From NCBI GenBank assembly GCA_015501075.1, contig JADNYJ010000105.1:78348-142347 (forward strand): a stretch of DNA of 64,000 nt. Reading direction: 5' to 3'. Below are positions 46,709-59,165 of this stretch, one piece after another (the stretch's first letter is position 1; every line of letters starts with the position of its first letter). The translations under genes were made by a program, and so were the position numbers. Under the pieces are notes generated by a model. It ran no database searches, was not told the DNA's origin, and saw nothing but the letters and a program-made list of their open reading frames with translations. This DNA comes from Gymnopilus junonius. Lineage: Eukaryota > Basidiomycota > Agaricomycetes > Agaricales > Galerinaceae.

Positions 46709-49343
46709 TTCAAGCGAGGTGTTTTTTCTTCGAGTTCAACACTGACGTGTTTTACTTTTACAAGATCAGGTCACTGCAAATCACTGAGGCAGAAAGCCAC
46801 AGTTATAATACTGCACAAAAGGAAATGTATGTTAACCAAGGTTTACAAGTCAAATCAGACAAACCAAACGAAGTGAAAAAAAGCTAAGATGAAGAAAAGC
46901 CGGAGCTCGAATTTAAAGGGAAGGCTTACCAGGGGTTATAACAAGAAATTCAACAGATAAGACTATAGAGTAGCAAGCAAGCACCTTGATATAGAAGAGC
47001 TGGAAACAAGTGCCAAAGCTAGTGTTGCCGTGAGCTGAGCGGGCTTGAGCGTTGAGCTGGCTCAAGTTCCAGTCTAACCATTTTAGGAAGCTTGAGTCGC
47101 CTTGAGTCCGCCGCGATCAAGTTGTGCTTGAGCTCTGTCGTCTTCATCCTCATTCGGGCTTACTGACATCATTGCTCTTTCTCTGACCCCTACGATGCTT
47201 GTTACATCTCTATATTTGTTCTATCTCCATCTATCTACCGAATACCTTCATATATTAGCGATAACAAACCCTTTCAAGGGTTTTGAAGTTCTCACTTCTC
47301 AAGTGGCGATCAAGCCACCTCAAGCTGATTAGCCGAGAGCGCAAAGCACTCCAAACTCAACCCCACTCCTGCGGTAAGCCTGTTTAGGAGCAGGCCTAAA
47401 CCTTTTTTTATGGGATAAAATTCAGGAAATGAATTTACAGCTGCAATGAACTTAAACTTTAAAATGCCTGAGAACTAACTGAAAATGTAATGTTCTGGTC
47501 ATTTGCTGTAACACAAAAAAATTAATATTTAGAGACTAGATAGATTGCTCATGAAAAAATACAAAAGTTCACATTTAGAAAAATTTCTGCCAGAGTCTCA
47601 ATGAAAGATTCAGACTGTCCTTTTGATTATTGTTAAATTTGAGATTGAACTACTGTTTTGTGGGCAGACAAAATTATTAATTTGTGGCTGGCATAAAATC
47701 TGATGATTAGATTTAGTATTCTAAACCTGTTTATAACAAGAACTTTGACAATTCAGATTTTTGTGTACTTGAAACTTATTGTTTGCAGAAAAGATTTCAT
47801 TTGTGAACAAAAAGGATTGAAAATTTAATATTTATTTGAGCTTTTTATCATTCGCGCGCTCAGCGTGCCGCTGAGGGTGTTGTCTTCTGTTGCTGAGTGT
47901 GTCAAGGTAGAGTCACTCATTGAGTCGATCACATTTTGGTTACTGATCTGCTTTCTAATTTTAGCACTCAGCTCCGAGGTGGACATGCTTTTATACCCCG
48001 GTAGTGACCGGTACCTTTGTCGTCCATGATCCTTGGATGCGTCTTCCCCAACGTGGGTCCCTCATTCATCTGCTGCATGTTTTGTGACTGAACTTTGGGA
48101 TATGGGTAAGCAGTTAATCAAAACTTTCAATCTTATTCAACTTATCATGGGTGTGAATTAAACAAATTAACTGCAGTAGGTTGCCTGTCCTCTCCCACCT
48201 TTTCACTTGCTCACCTATTCCTCAATCAACATCCACATCTGTCCTGCGAATCCCGTCCACCGCCGTCGCCATCACCAACTGTTTCAGGCATCCGACCCAT
48301 GCTATTCATCATTTACACCCCTCCAACCAATCACCTTCGACTTGGACTTAGCACTGGTGCTGTTCCTGCTGGTATTGAAGGTGCAGACCATGGTGGCTAG
48401 GTCACTGCAAGAAAGAGGTGAATGGATGTCGAAGAGACAGTGCCAGAAGGAGGCACACTCAGTCAAAATCCCTCCCATGAACCTATCCAGCCTTGGAGAG
48501 TTACATTGCTCATCAAAGAGCAAGATGAAACTTACCCTGCCGATCCAAACACCTGTACATATGAGGGGCATGGGAGAAACATCTTATCGGAAAGGTAAGC
48601 GAACTGTCACTCCTTGATAAATGACACTCACCTTTTCATCACAGCCCTGCATATACTACCCTTCAAGGTTTTAGCCAGCACCATCATTCAGCACCCTCAA
48701 CAATTTGGGATATCAATATCAATGATGATGTGCCCAGAGACACAGGTAACAAACCGAAGATAAACTCGACTTGAAAATGCAAAGAACACGTAGATTCAAA
48801 CACAGAAAAGAATGTGATTTTGATTTTTTCTTTCATTACAAACAGCCGGGCATTTTTCTCACTAACCGCCCATCGATGATGCCCTAGAATCTTCAGTGAT
48901 GCAGCTTAAGGTATATAGGGAGGCAGAGGAGTCATGAATCACCCTAAAATCTATGAATTTTATGGATAGAAAGGAAGAATGACTCTGATAACTTACCAGC
49001 ATGTCTCCTTATGTTCCCTGCTCCTCCTGCTTCAAGCTCTATCCTCTCCAGGTCATCCTCTTCCATCCTAGTTCTTCTAGGTAGGCTGTAGTAGTAAATC
49101 CCTAAGAGTACAACTAAGCCAGCTACAGGATTCTGTGAGATTTTAGCACCCAAGAATGTTTGAAGACTCACCACACACTATAATAGTTGATATGAGAGCT
49201 TTCACCCAGAGTTCCATGGTAAGAATGGCTTGCGTATAAGCAGAGGGTGTAGTGGTAGTAGTCAATAGTGGTGGAAGGGCTGGTGAAGAAGTTTGCAAGC
49301 AAAGACAAACATTGTAGGGTGGTCTTGACATTAAGCTCCATCA
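46709..49343. other. 2.6 kb gene-free, repeat-rich stretch
   Basis: AT-rich DNA beginning the accessory region. The tract 47030-47400 has many CTTGAGC/GCTCAAG units in both orientations and looks like part of an inverted-repeat element, but the ends do not resolve. A small minus-strand ORF at 48944-49174 (AGLVVLLGIYYYSLPRR) has one hydrophobic stretch and no family I recognise. A 136-aa plus-strand ORF at 48207-48617 looks like chance. Confidence 0.4.
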
Positions 49344-49720
49344 GCCTTGACGTTACAACATTATCACCAACCCGCCATCACCTCCTGCAAACTTCTCACC
49401 ATCTCCACCCACCACCAGCACTTCCTGACCACTCTCTGGCATCTTTGAAATTGGCCGGCGATGCCTGGTGGAACAACCTTGCTGGACCAGGCTCCAAGTC
49501 AGTTCTGCAAATTAAGTCGGCAGGTGATGAGGACGTTTCTGCCCTCATCTCCCACATGGTTGACACTGCATCCCTAAGCACCAAGGATGGCGGCATTCGG
49601 GCGTAATGACACGAAGATGAATGCGTCTAGTCAACTTGCAAATGTGAGGAGCATATCAAAAGTCGAACACCAGCAGGCTTCTGCATCGCCCAGATAAAGC
49701 TCACAGGGAAAACCTCAAAA
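49344..49720 (+). repeat. Dispersed repeat shared with 62.1-62.3 kb and the right window edge
   Basis: Bases 49344-49421 are the exact reverse complement of 63923-64000. Bases from about 49440 to 49710 are a diverged direct copy of about 62085-62290 (shared pieces CTGCCCTCATCTC, ACATGGTTGACA and GCTTCTGCATCGCCCAG). Together these define one repeat family with copies in both orientations inside this island. Confidence 0.85.
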
Positions 49721-50564
49721 AAAGGATAAGGCAATAGGTTAGACATAGTAGGCCTGCCTACACTGCCAGATGCGAAGCCATGCAATGTATAGATAAAGCT
49801 CAAGCAGCCGCTATATACACCCAATACACATTAGCATTGGCTTATGCCGGAACAGCAAGCAATGACACCATTGGAAACTGCACAGTGCTGTCTCCGACAC
49901 CTCTGACGATGTTCGATGTGCTGCTGTTACATTGCTAGCATTCCTTCTTTTCAAGAATCTCACTTCAGTGCCCTGTGTCGTGCAACTCATGAGCGAAAGC
50001 TATAATCTTCATGTTCAATGCAGTGCAACCCTTTTTTGCTCTCTGGTATTGTCCATGCTGAAACTGGCCTCCAGGTCTGTTGTCCTTGTTTCTGCCATGA
50101 TAGTCAGATGATTGGCTGTAATGAACAGGGTGCGATTGAAATTTTGGAACCCATGATGAAAGATAGCGTTGAGTTTGTATGCCAAGGAGCATTTATTGCT
50201 CTTGGAATGATCTTGGTTGAGCAATCGGAAGCATCTTCATCAGCCTTGGCACCAACATGTGCCAAATACTCCAAAGTAATTTCAAACAAACATGAAGATC
50301 CTATGGCCCATTTCAGTGCTGCAATTGAGCAAGGATTTACTGATGCTGGTGGCAGGAATGTAACCATCATCTTGCAAAACCGTGTTAGAAGCATTAATAC
50401 TAGTGCAGTTGTTAGAATGGCGTTGTTCTATCACTTCCAGTATTGGTACCCATTGGCCCTCTGTGCTTCCTTGGCCTTCTCTTCTATGGGTGTCATTGGG
50501 CTCGATGCTGATTTGAAGGCAAGTTTTTTGTTTTTGTCTTTTGATGATGTAACCTAATAACTTG

Positions 50565-50805
50565 AGGCTGCTGATGCCACTGCTGCTGATGCCGCTGCTG
50601 CTGATGCCGCTGCTGCTGATGCCACTGCTGCTGATGCCGCTGCTGCTGATGCCGCTGCTGCTGATGCTGCTGCTGCTGATGCCGCTGCTGCTGATGCTGC
50701 TGCTGCTGATGCCGCTGCTGCTGATGCCACTGCTGCTGCTGGCACTGTTGTTGATGCTGCTGCTGCTGCTGGCACTGTTGTTGATGCTGCTGCTGCTGCT
50801 GCCAT
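50565..50805 (+). repeat. 15-bp CTG-rich tandem repeat
   Basis: A unit close to CTGCTGATGCCGCTG repeats about fifteen times with small changes. In one forward frame it would encode AAAAD units, and on the other strand and frames poly-Leu or poly-Ser. It sits where the middle of the RPN2 C-terminal region should be. Confidence 0.9.
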
Positions 50806-50900
50806 CAGTGGCGAGAGGGTGAATGGTGATGCTGTTGGGGTGGATGGTGCAGTTGGTGTGGGGTGCAAACTGAGGTCGAAGGCGGCAGCTGGGGGGCGAA
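50780..50900 (+). repeat. Repeat copy A, pairs with 51990-52110
   Basis: The sequence after the CTG tract (GATGCTGTTGGGGTGGATGG core) recurs with few changes at 51990-52110, also after a short CTG run and in the same orientation. One frame reads GDAVGVDGAVGVG then KLRSKA in both copies. Confidence 0.8.
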
Positions 50901-51190
50901 GGCAGTACCTGAGCAAGCAAAGCCCAGTACCTTCACCTACCCCCTCAACTACGAAGGCTGCGGCTGAAGGCAAGTCAATGGACCTGGTAAGCATCACATC
51001 CTCTTTTTATGCAGGGAGGTCTCATTTGCTGATTTTGAAAGCAGCGCACCAAACAGGAAGGGAAAGTAGACATGGAAATGAAGAGCGATGAGCCAATGCT
51101 GATGTCAGATCTCAGCCCCCCACCTATAGGTTGCCATGTTGCTCTGGATGAAAATGCACTGGAGGCAGAACCTCCAGAAGCCTTGAAAGT

Positions 51191-51989
51191 ATGTCTAGCC
51201 TATTTTGTAGTCCCTCTGCCTTTTGCTCAGCATTATTTTCAGTATTCTTTCAGCAATGATACATAAATCATGCTATCGCATGCAAGTTGGTATGGATGTC
51301 TTGCTTAATCACATCTGCTTCAATTTCCTATCAAGCTTTGTAATTCAATATGTTACTCATTTCGGATTTCTGAGTTTTGGTGTGCTTCAACTTTGCCCCT
51401 TTCACCTCCATATCTGCCCCAATGTCAACCACTCTGTCATTGGCGATTATCAGCGAGTTGCACTCTCAGGTGCTGACTGGCCCAAAATGGTGCATAAACA
51501 TTGAACAACTATACAATAAGGTCCTGAAAAAGATAAGTGTCACGGACTGAAGGAAGAACAAAGGTCTACTTGTACTTACAGGCAGTTATGGCAGATGGAC
51601 AAGTCTGAGTGTATGAGAGACTGCTCCTGGTCTTGGAACAAGCGAGGGTAGGTATAATGCATTTGAATGCCATGATCTTTCTTGAGAACAAATTGGATGT
51701 CACATCACATTTTCTGAAGAGGCCTCGATAGAGAGAATGTCAGATATTCCAATGTTCTCTCGCGATGTGGGTGAGTTCGAGAATGGTGCTGCAGGTTGAA
51801 AATGCAAATTGGGACTTTTGAAGAGCATAGATCACGAGTTCCTGAGCATGGAAGCAGTCGTGGAAGGATCAAATAAGAAAAGCCACTGACAACGGGTTGT
51901 GAAATGGATGGGGTCACTGGGGGGGGAGGAATGGTGCCAATGGTACCGCTGTTGCTGCAGCTCATTGATGGAGGAACAAAACTGCTGGA
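51191..51989. other. No gene recognised
   Basis: Short ORFs only. This lies between the RPN2 remnant and the second repeat copy. Confidence 0.4.
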
Positions 51990-52110
51990 CAAGCTGGTAC
52001 TGCTGCTGCTGCTGCTGCCATCGGTGGTGAGAGGGTAGTTGGTGATGCTGTTGGGGTGGATGGTGCGCTTGGTGTGGGGTACAAACTGAGGTCAAAGGCA
52101 GTAGCTGAGG
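51990..52110 (+). repeat. Repeat copy B, pairs with 50780-50900
   Basis: A CTG run followed by the same GATGCTGTTGGGGTGGATGG core as copy A. A stop codon follows soon after the shared KLRSKA frame. Confidence 0.8.
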
Positions 52111-55100
52111 CTGCCTCAGAGGCAGGTCGCTGAACTTGGAGCGACACTGAGAATGAGTCTAACACAGAGGACAAGACAGTGTCAGGAAGTAGGAGGGGAG
52201 GAAGCAGTGATGGAAGACGGAGATGTCAGGTGGTAGGGAAGGTGTCGATGCATTGAAGATGGCGATGACGGTGGGCATCGTTCAGTTGGAAAGAAATGGT
52301 GGTAACAAAATCGAGGAGCATATGCCACCTGCTGATGTGCACAGTTGAAAAATGGCATTTACAGCATCAAGCGGCTGTAGGAGATTGTGAGAAAAATTCG
52401 ATATATGGCAATGATTTAGAAAAACATACTGCAAAAGCTTTTCCATATTTCTGATTGGAGAAGTAATTGCTCATGCACAAGACAGCAATCACAGATGACT
52501 TTCAGCTGAAGATGCTTCAAAAGCAAGTTTAGAGGGTGAGAATCGGTTGGATATTCAAGGTAGGGTGGGGCCCAGATCCCATGGAAAGGCGGCACCTCGA
52601 CAGATGGAGCTTGAAGAAGGCATTGAGTATTTTACCAATGCCAAGAAAAAGTCACAATGCGGTCTATGGAAAGAAGCCAAGTGACTACTTGTAATTGGTA
52701 TGAAGCAGGTTATAACACACCTATAAACTGTAACCTTGTGTGCCGTTCCCGCCCATATAGCAATTTCCTGAGGCGGTGTTGCCAGTTGAAAAATTGTAGC
52801 CAGATCCAACAAAGGCCCGTGATAGTGTAGTAGTAGTTTCAGAAGAGAAAAGATCAGCCATTGTCCGAAGGATGTCTAGGAACTTCAAAAAGACGCGTTG
52901 AGGACATGAGTGGATTCCGAATGAAGCCGCTTGAAGAATGAGCTGTGAGGGTGCTGCCACTGGGTGGGGCTTACTCATGATCCGTGGCTGTGCGAAATAG
53001 TCCGTTCCTGACTCGGAACTGATCACGCTTTCATATAGTCGTTCACTTCCCGCCCTTAGAATTGTCGCTGTAGCACTTGCATTGTAGTTGATTTGGATTA
53101 TCCACGTCAACTATTTTCTGCACAAGCCTGAAGCCATGCCATGACTCCTGGACTCGCCACGCTGTTGTCACCGTTCCTGCATACTTCAATGTGCGACTAA
53201 GCCTGAGGATGCAGGTCAATTTGATCTCGATGCCCTTTGTGTCCTATTTAGCCTTACAAAAGACTCTCGTGATCGGTGATGCTGGTGGTCTTTGTGCCTT
53301 GACTCTTGTGACTTTGTAGGATACCAAGCCAGTTTTAACCCACCTTGATTCTCGAATGCCCCAGATTTCTGGCGACAAGGAGTTCACGCAGTGCAGAGAC
53401 TTTGGTGATAGTCATGGAAGACGTCAATGGGGTTATTCTAGGCATCTTCATTTTTCACTGCCTACCGAAGATGAACAAAATGTCACATTGACAATGCCCA
53501 CATTCGAGCCTGCACCACTGAACTGCTTCATTCTGCAAGCCTCAATCCAGCTAGAGCTACATTATACCTGTGTATATATGCACACAGTATCGAATCCTAT
53601 GTCACACATCCCTTACTGCGGCCATTGCCTCCTTGAACATTTCATTCCATTGGCCCCTCATTTCTTTACTCTCCCTGCTCTTACTACTATTTTGAGTAAT
53701 TTTGATTTCGATATATTTGCGAGAAGCACTTAACCTCTATTATTATGCTCGGGAGATGTATTTGAAGTCACCAATTCTTTAAATCGTAACACTCTCTACT
53801 AGCTCGTCTATCTATGCTGCACTGGAATTTTCATCGCAGCCAAAGCCTACTGTTGGTAGGAAATCCGATGGGCAGTGACTGGCCGAAACGTTCGAACTCT
53901 GATGACTGAGTTCATACCTACATACTTTCCCGACTACTTACTCCAATCATCTTCGACCCTTTGACACCTATGCGCGCTGCAATGGAATATCCATCACGAT
54001 GCATCCAATATTATATGGTCATACCAACAACTGAGTTTGTCTACGCACTTGGTTTACACTCAACTCTTGACTCGGAGGCCTCCAGCGCTATGGTAAATGC
54101 GGAATATATTTACCAATCATTCTTGTATTCAATCTTGTTGCCCGGACGCAAGTAGGATTTCCTGTGCTGAATCAGCGAGGTCTAAAAGTTTGTGCAAGCA
54201 CTTTTTTTAATTGCCTCACATTTTAGATGGTGCCTCCATATATTAGTCACTCAGCTATGCAACAACTCTCATCACATCTAGCTTACATAGCACCAGTTCT
54301 GTGTGAATCAACTCTATAAATCTCGATGAATAACTACAACTGCAGGTTAGCTAGTACCACAGCCAGGCCATGTGATATGATGTATATGTGTCCAGTTGGA
54401 CTAGGTGATGTCACTTGCAAAATGCCCTGGGAGTCGAAATCGGGTCCCCCTGTTCAGCCGCCATCATGCCATGCTCGACCCTTGTCACATGCCACATAAG
54501 CGATGTCAGCGGGGATTTAAGGGATTTAACACAATCATTAAATCTGGCGATTTTAAGGACTTACCATGTGAGGGACGGAAAATAAAGCACAGCCTGCGAA
54601 GCATGAGGAGTCCACACTTCAATTTCAAATAGACCCATCGTATCATACTAGGGACTTATGTCACACAGGTATTACACGCGACCAATGTACAGAGAGATAC
54701 CATGGGTGGACAAAATTAGGATCTTTGGAGATGGACAAAAAATAGATGAGCCGAGGAGAGAGCAGCTGACAGTGAACACAAGGCCAACACAATGGGCAAA
54801 AAGTGGACACATGGTATCAATGTTATCTGCTTTCCCCCCCCCTGCTTGTTACTACTATCTTTCTTACTATCTTTCCTTTCATTCATTCTCACTCGATTCG
54901 TGCGGCCACCCATGGTCGTGGGTTCTGCTCATAAATGGCACAATGGGTGGGGGTGGGGCAGTGGCATGCTCGATCGGTCGGCAGAGACAGAGGGCGTGGT
55001 TAGGTTTCCACATCATGCATTACTGTCCGCTTGGTATCACAGCTCTACTTCTTGAGATGTGTAGCTAATAGATTTGCCACTTTCAGTTTATTCTAAGACA

Positions 55101-55475
55101 AGGGCTGACAAAGCTGACAAGGGGGAATCTAAATAATCATCTCCGCAGCCTATGTTTCAAATCTTCCAGAAAGCATCTGTCTTATATTTAGATACAATAC
55201 TTAGCCTGTAGCAGCGTGTGGTAGTGGAAAGAAGTCTTCATGAGGCTTTGTATAGGATGGTCAACACTGACCAGGCTCATGGCCAGAGGACTGCATGGTG
55301 GACTATAGCATAGAATCCGAAAGCGAAGACTTGTTACTTAGTGTGCCTAGTATTAGTCAACAGAAGAGCTAGCTATAATCAATTCAAGTAGGTACCAGTC
55401 GGGTCAGAGCACGTTATTAAGATAAATAGTCATCAATAAAGCCCTCTTCTGAAGCTACATCCTACAAGGTATCTG
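52111..55475. other. 3.4 kb with no secure gene
   Basis: A minus-strand ORF of 129 aa at 52721-53110 and a plus-strand ORF of 125 aa at 53356-53733 are the longest, and neither has a family resemblance. Near 53160 one frame reads TVPAYFN, as in Hsp70, but nothing around it supports that. The texture is decayed repeat DNA. Confidence 0.4.
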
Positions 55476-58400
55476 TTGAAACATCTTCGCCACCAGTTCA
55501 TGTCAACGCTTTCAAGTCTCTCAAGTGGAGCATTTTCCAGCATATACAACACTGCACCATCCACCCCAATTCACTACCCTGCACCACCCACCCCCACTTA
55601 TCCCATTGAACTCCTATCCCATGAAAACGGCAATGGCAAACCCCTCAAGCTCATTATAAAACCATCTTCCCTTCTTGGGTCTAGCATTATTGAGCAAGAC
55701 AAAGATATAAGTACAAGCAGCACCTGCTTTCGAGAAAGTTATTCATGGTCTAGGATTCTGCCCATCAATTGATCCGTGAGGACCTCCACCTTCAAAGGCT
55801 ATCACACCTTCAAGAACTTGCTTTGAATTGAGCTAGTTCTGAGCATGAATTGAACAAGAAGAGGCAAGAAGAGCTCATTGTCTTATCCACTGCTGTTCAG
55901 CACAATGACAGTTGGACTGCCATATCTCCAGACTATGCACTGGCTTTGGCTGCTGCTGCTCGGAAGATGGTTGAAGCTGAAGTACAAACAAATGAAATCC
56001 GCATACAGGAGTGCCTCCAGCATTTGGAGAATTTGAGAGATGCTGCTGACCTCGCATACACTAAGCTGCAAGAGGCTGACCATCAAATGGGCCGTTTGCT
56101 CACCCTGCTCAATTTCGAAAACATCTCCATTAGAAGTTCCAAGCACAAGACTAGACCATCGATGAGCACCTTCCAGGAGCCAAGAATACCTAGTGCCCAC
56201 CCAGCATTAGAAAGACCAGCTTTTCCTCCTTTACCAGATCCTGGGATTGGACAGGTGGGCAGTATGAGCTGCTGACTTGTTGACATACACCAGCCCCTTG
56301 TTCTTCTGTTCTTCTGTTCTTCTATTCTTCATGATTGGCATTCTCTATTCATGGAGTGAAGTTTCCTCTGTATCCATAGATTTCATTTTTACCATTCTCT
56401 ATCTATATGTATCTACTCTTTCCCATTACTGTATCTATCTTGGACCAACCTCTCTTCTGTATTTAAGGCATCCCATGTCTACTCACAACTTGTCACTCTT
56501 GGTCTAGCCTAAGTGCCGATGCAAGCTCCCTCTGGATGTGAGTTGCATCTACTCTTGCAAGTTGGGTGATCTGAAATTCCATTGCATTAGCAACCGGCGA
56601 TTACAGCAACACTCAAAGTGTCCATTCGGACCACCAAGTTGCGGCACATAGTTCAGAATCGGGCCATGATGCCCGTCAACCTTGGACGTGGCCTCAAAAT
56701 ACTGTCAGCATATCTTTATTATTCCTGGACTCATGTCTGATTTTCGTTTAGTCTCGATATGATGATGACAGTCAGCTACTGACATTGCAGCAAGCAATGA
56801 TGACCAATTTTGGGGATCACTTCACAGAACAGGCTGGTGTCAGTATATACCAGCTTCACTATAGTATGACTGATTTCCCCCCTAGATCAATGACGATGGC
56901 CAGCTGCCATCATTTCATCAGCCTTCCATGGCCGAACTGGAAGGCTATTTAACTAAATGATTTCAGGCTAGTACATTGAATCAGCCCAGGCCTGGTTATT
57001 TTTCTGCAGAGCTGCCAAACAATGTGACTGTCATCCATGAAGGCTGAACACAGACTGGAGTATCACCCCTCTCGGTTCCAGGGCAAGGTATTCCACAATT
57101 CAGATCTTTTCAGGTCAGTATATGTTAGCTTACTCTCTAATATGGCTGATTTCCTTCTAGATGACTCCCAACTGGGGACAGGATTTTGGATGCTCTTCTG
57201 CCCAATCTATTGCACAGTTAGCTCAGAATTCTCGGGACTCAATTTCTGGTCCACCTCAACAAAATGTGCCAGCCCAGTTTCAGGTTAGTATATGACATTG
57301 TTCTTTTGACTGTGGCTGATTACATGGCGTTACTCAAGAGATCCAACTTGTTACCCAAGCCTTTGCATTACAATCAACAGCTACCCCAGCCATCGGACCT
57401 CACCTCGACTGCCTCAGAAGCCGTTGACTGGTGGCAGTGGCCAAGTCCATTTCTGTTTCAGGTCAGTATCTGCTGATCTTCTTTTATAATCATAGCTAAT
57501 GTCCATTTGAACATTACCTGACAGAACTATACAATGCAGGCCTCTCAGCATTCGCCCAATGCCCTTACTCCCTGAGGCACAAACAGAACACCATGTATAT
57601 TCTCAAAGTAACTCGTTACAGCCCAATTTGATGAGTGCCATTGGCGCTCCATCACAATCACTCAGCTCTCGTATATCATTGATCTCGACTCCAGTGCAAT
57701 CTGCTATCAGTACTTCTGCTGCAGTGGCAGGGATAGTACCTTGGATGCTGTCAAAAGTATGCTATTGAATTATTTAGGTCCTTCTCCTATGGCCATGGTT
57801 TCTTTTTTGATTATGCGCAGAGTCCACACATAGCAGACATCAACCAATTGAAGCAAATGGCCATCTCTCAAAGTGCCGCTGAATATAAATATGGCAAGTG
57901 TTTCGATTGAAAATCATCACTATTGATCTAATAATTTTATTTCAGGCTTAACTAATGCATCAGCAGACCTAATGGGGCGAGTAAGTGTCTTTTACTTATT
58001 TATTATTTCTTTCAGTGTCTCAGATATGGTTACAGATGGGTGCATCTCTTACGTCAGATAGATCGTTTGATCCAGTTCGTATGGAAAGCAGTGAAAAAAT
58101 ACTATTGCTTGCAGGATCCAAATGGTTCACAAGAAGTCGTAAACCAGAACATACTGAAAATAGCTCAGTTTTGTTACAGAGTGGACTTCCTAAGAAGACC
58201 ACTTCCAATAAGTGATTCGACGAGCAATGCTGATGTGAGTAAAATTTCTCTTGACATTTTATCACAATAATAACAGAGTCCACAGGCTTTGGTGTTGAGG
58301 TGGCATGACAATGCTGTACAGGCAATTATAAAACAGTACTTCTTCAGCTCAAGCAGTAGAAGACATTGTCTAGGCTTCCTTCACCCGAGTAAATTTGATA

Positions 58401-58723
58401 AATATAGTATGCAGGATCTCACTGCTCTCATATTCACAATTGTTTGTTCATTTAATTTTGGCTGGTTTACCAACTTAATGATTAACCTGACCTAGATCGA
58501 TATGGTTATGGAAGAATGGCAGTCTGGGTCATTCCAGCAAATTACGTGGAGTGTTGTGGAGATTGAGAGGAGGTATAACACCATATCGCTCAGTCTTGAT
58601 AGTGACAACAAGAATCCTGATATCAAAGAAGCCATGGACAAGCTTTATTCATCCTGGTTTGATTCTGCAAAGTGCGTTGGTCATATATATAATCAGGCAG
58701 TCATAATGTCTGAGACCATGTAG
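55476..58723 (+). pseudogene. Decayed multi-exon gene of unknown function
   Basis: A series of coding-like exons on the plus strand can be followed by splice sites: a Pro-rich start (PSTPIHYPAPPTPTYPIEL), a coiled-coil segment (LQHLENLRDAADLAYTKLQE, about 55850-56250), then short Gln/Ser-rich exons, SADLMGR, then QEVVNQNILKIAQFCYRVDF, ALVLRWHDNAVQAIIKQYF and a last exon 58499-58723 (VMEEWQSGSFQQITW; KEAMDKLYSSWF). An early stop (ALN then TGA, about 55830), a frame break near 55770 and others show decay. One intron starts with GCAAGT at 57894. I recognise no domain. The same style of protein could belong to a repetitive family in agarics, which is inference. Confidence 0.5.
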
Positions 58724-59165
58724 GCAGGAAGCTATTAGGCACCGCATTCCTGACACCACGTGAATGTGACTACAAGTCATCCATCCACCTAGCTCTCCCC
58801 AGTATACACATGATCAATTGTCATAGTCATTTTGCAACCTTTCTGTAGCATGTATATATAATTTCTTCCCAAACGGCCATACAAACTAGATTTCAAAATG
58901 CAGTGTGAAATGATATAATTTTTGTATAATAAAATATGTTAGTTCAATACATATCAAGGCCCATGCTTCGGCTTCATCATGATCTCCACAACTCCAGTAA
59001 CCCACTGTGACAAATGTAAAAACCATATGAAGGACCTTCAAACCTTAAACCGGTGGTGCAGCAGGAATACCAGAGAGCTCGAAAGCTCTCAAGCGAGTTA
59101 TCATCCTTCATGCAAGCGTGCCCACTCTCATAGACATCCATATGGACACTGGCTTGGTTGTCTTA
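58724..59165. other. No gene recognised
   Basis: AT-rich spacer between the decayed multi-exon gene and the RNR1 fragment. Confidence 0.4.

Larger units (their letters stand above)
49820..51190 (+). pseudogene. RPN2: Decayed, internally deleted RPN2 (26S proteasome) fragment
   Basis: The C-terminal half of proteasome base subunit Rpn2 is recognisable across several frames: LALAYAGT, SDTSDDVRCAAVT, FLLFKN, VQLMSESYN, then AIEILEPMMKDSVEF, GAFIALGMILVEQSEASS, SNKHEDPMAHFSAAIEQGF and DAGGRNVTI. The stretch ends GLDADLK at a GCAAGT donor near 50519. The normal sequence after this is absent and a CTG-rich repeat sits there instead. The Rpn2 C-terminus reappears at 51080-51188 (MKSDEP; LDENALEAEPPEALK). 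Stops and frameshifts are frequent and the N-terminal half is missing. This is a dead partial copy; the working gene must be elsewhere. Confidence 0.85.

Noticed and set aside
50554..50997. Long Ala/Ser and Leu ORFs on both strands around the CTG repeat
   Set aside because: Produced by the 15-bp repeat, which is open in nearly every frame.
53150..53300. Hsp70-like phrase TVPAYFN on the plus strand
   Set aside because: Only seven residues fit. The following sequence does not continue as Hsp70 in any frame.
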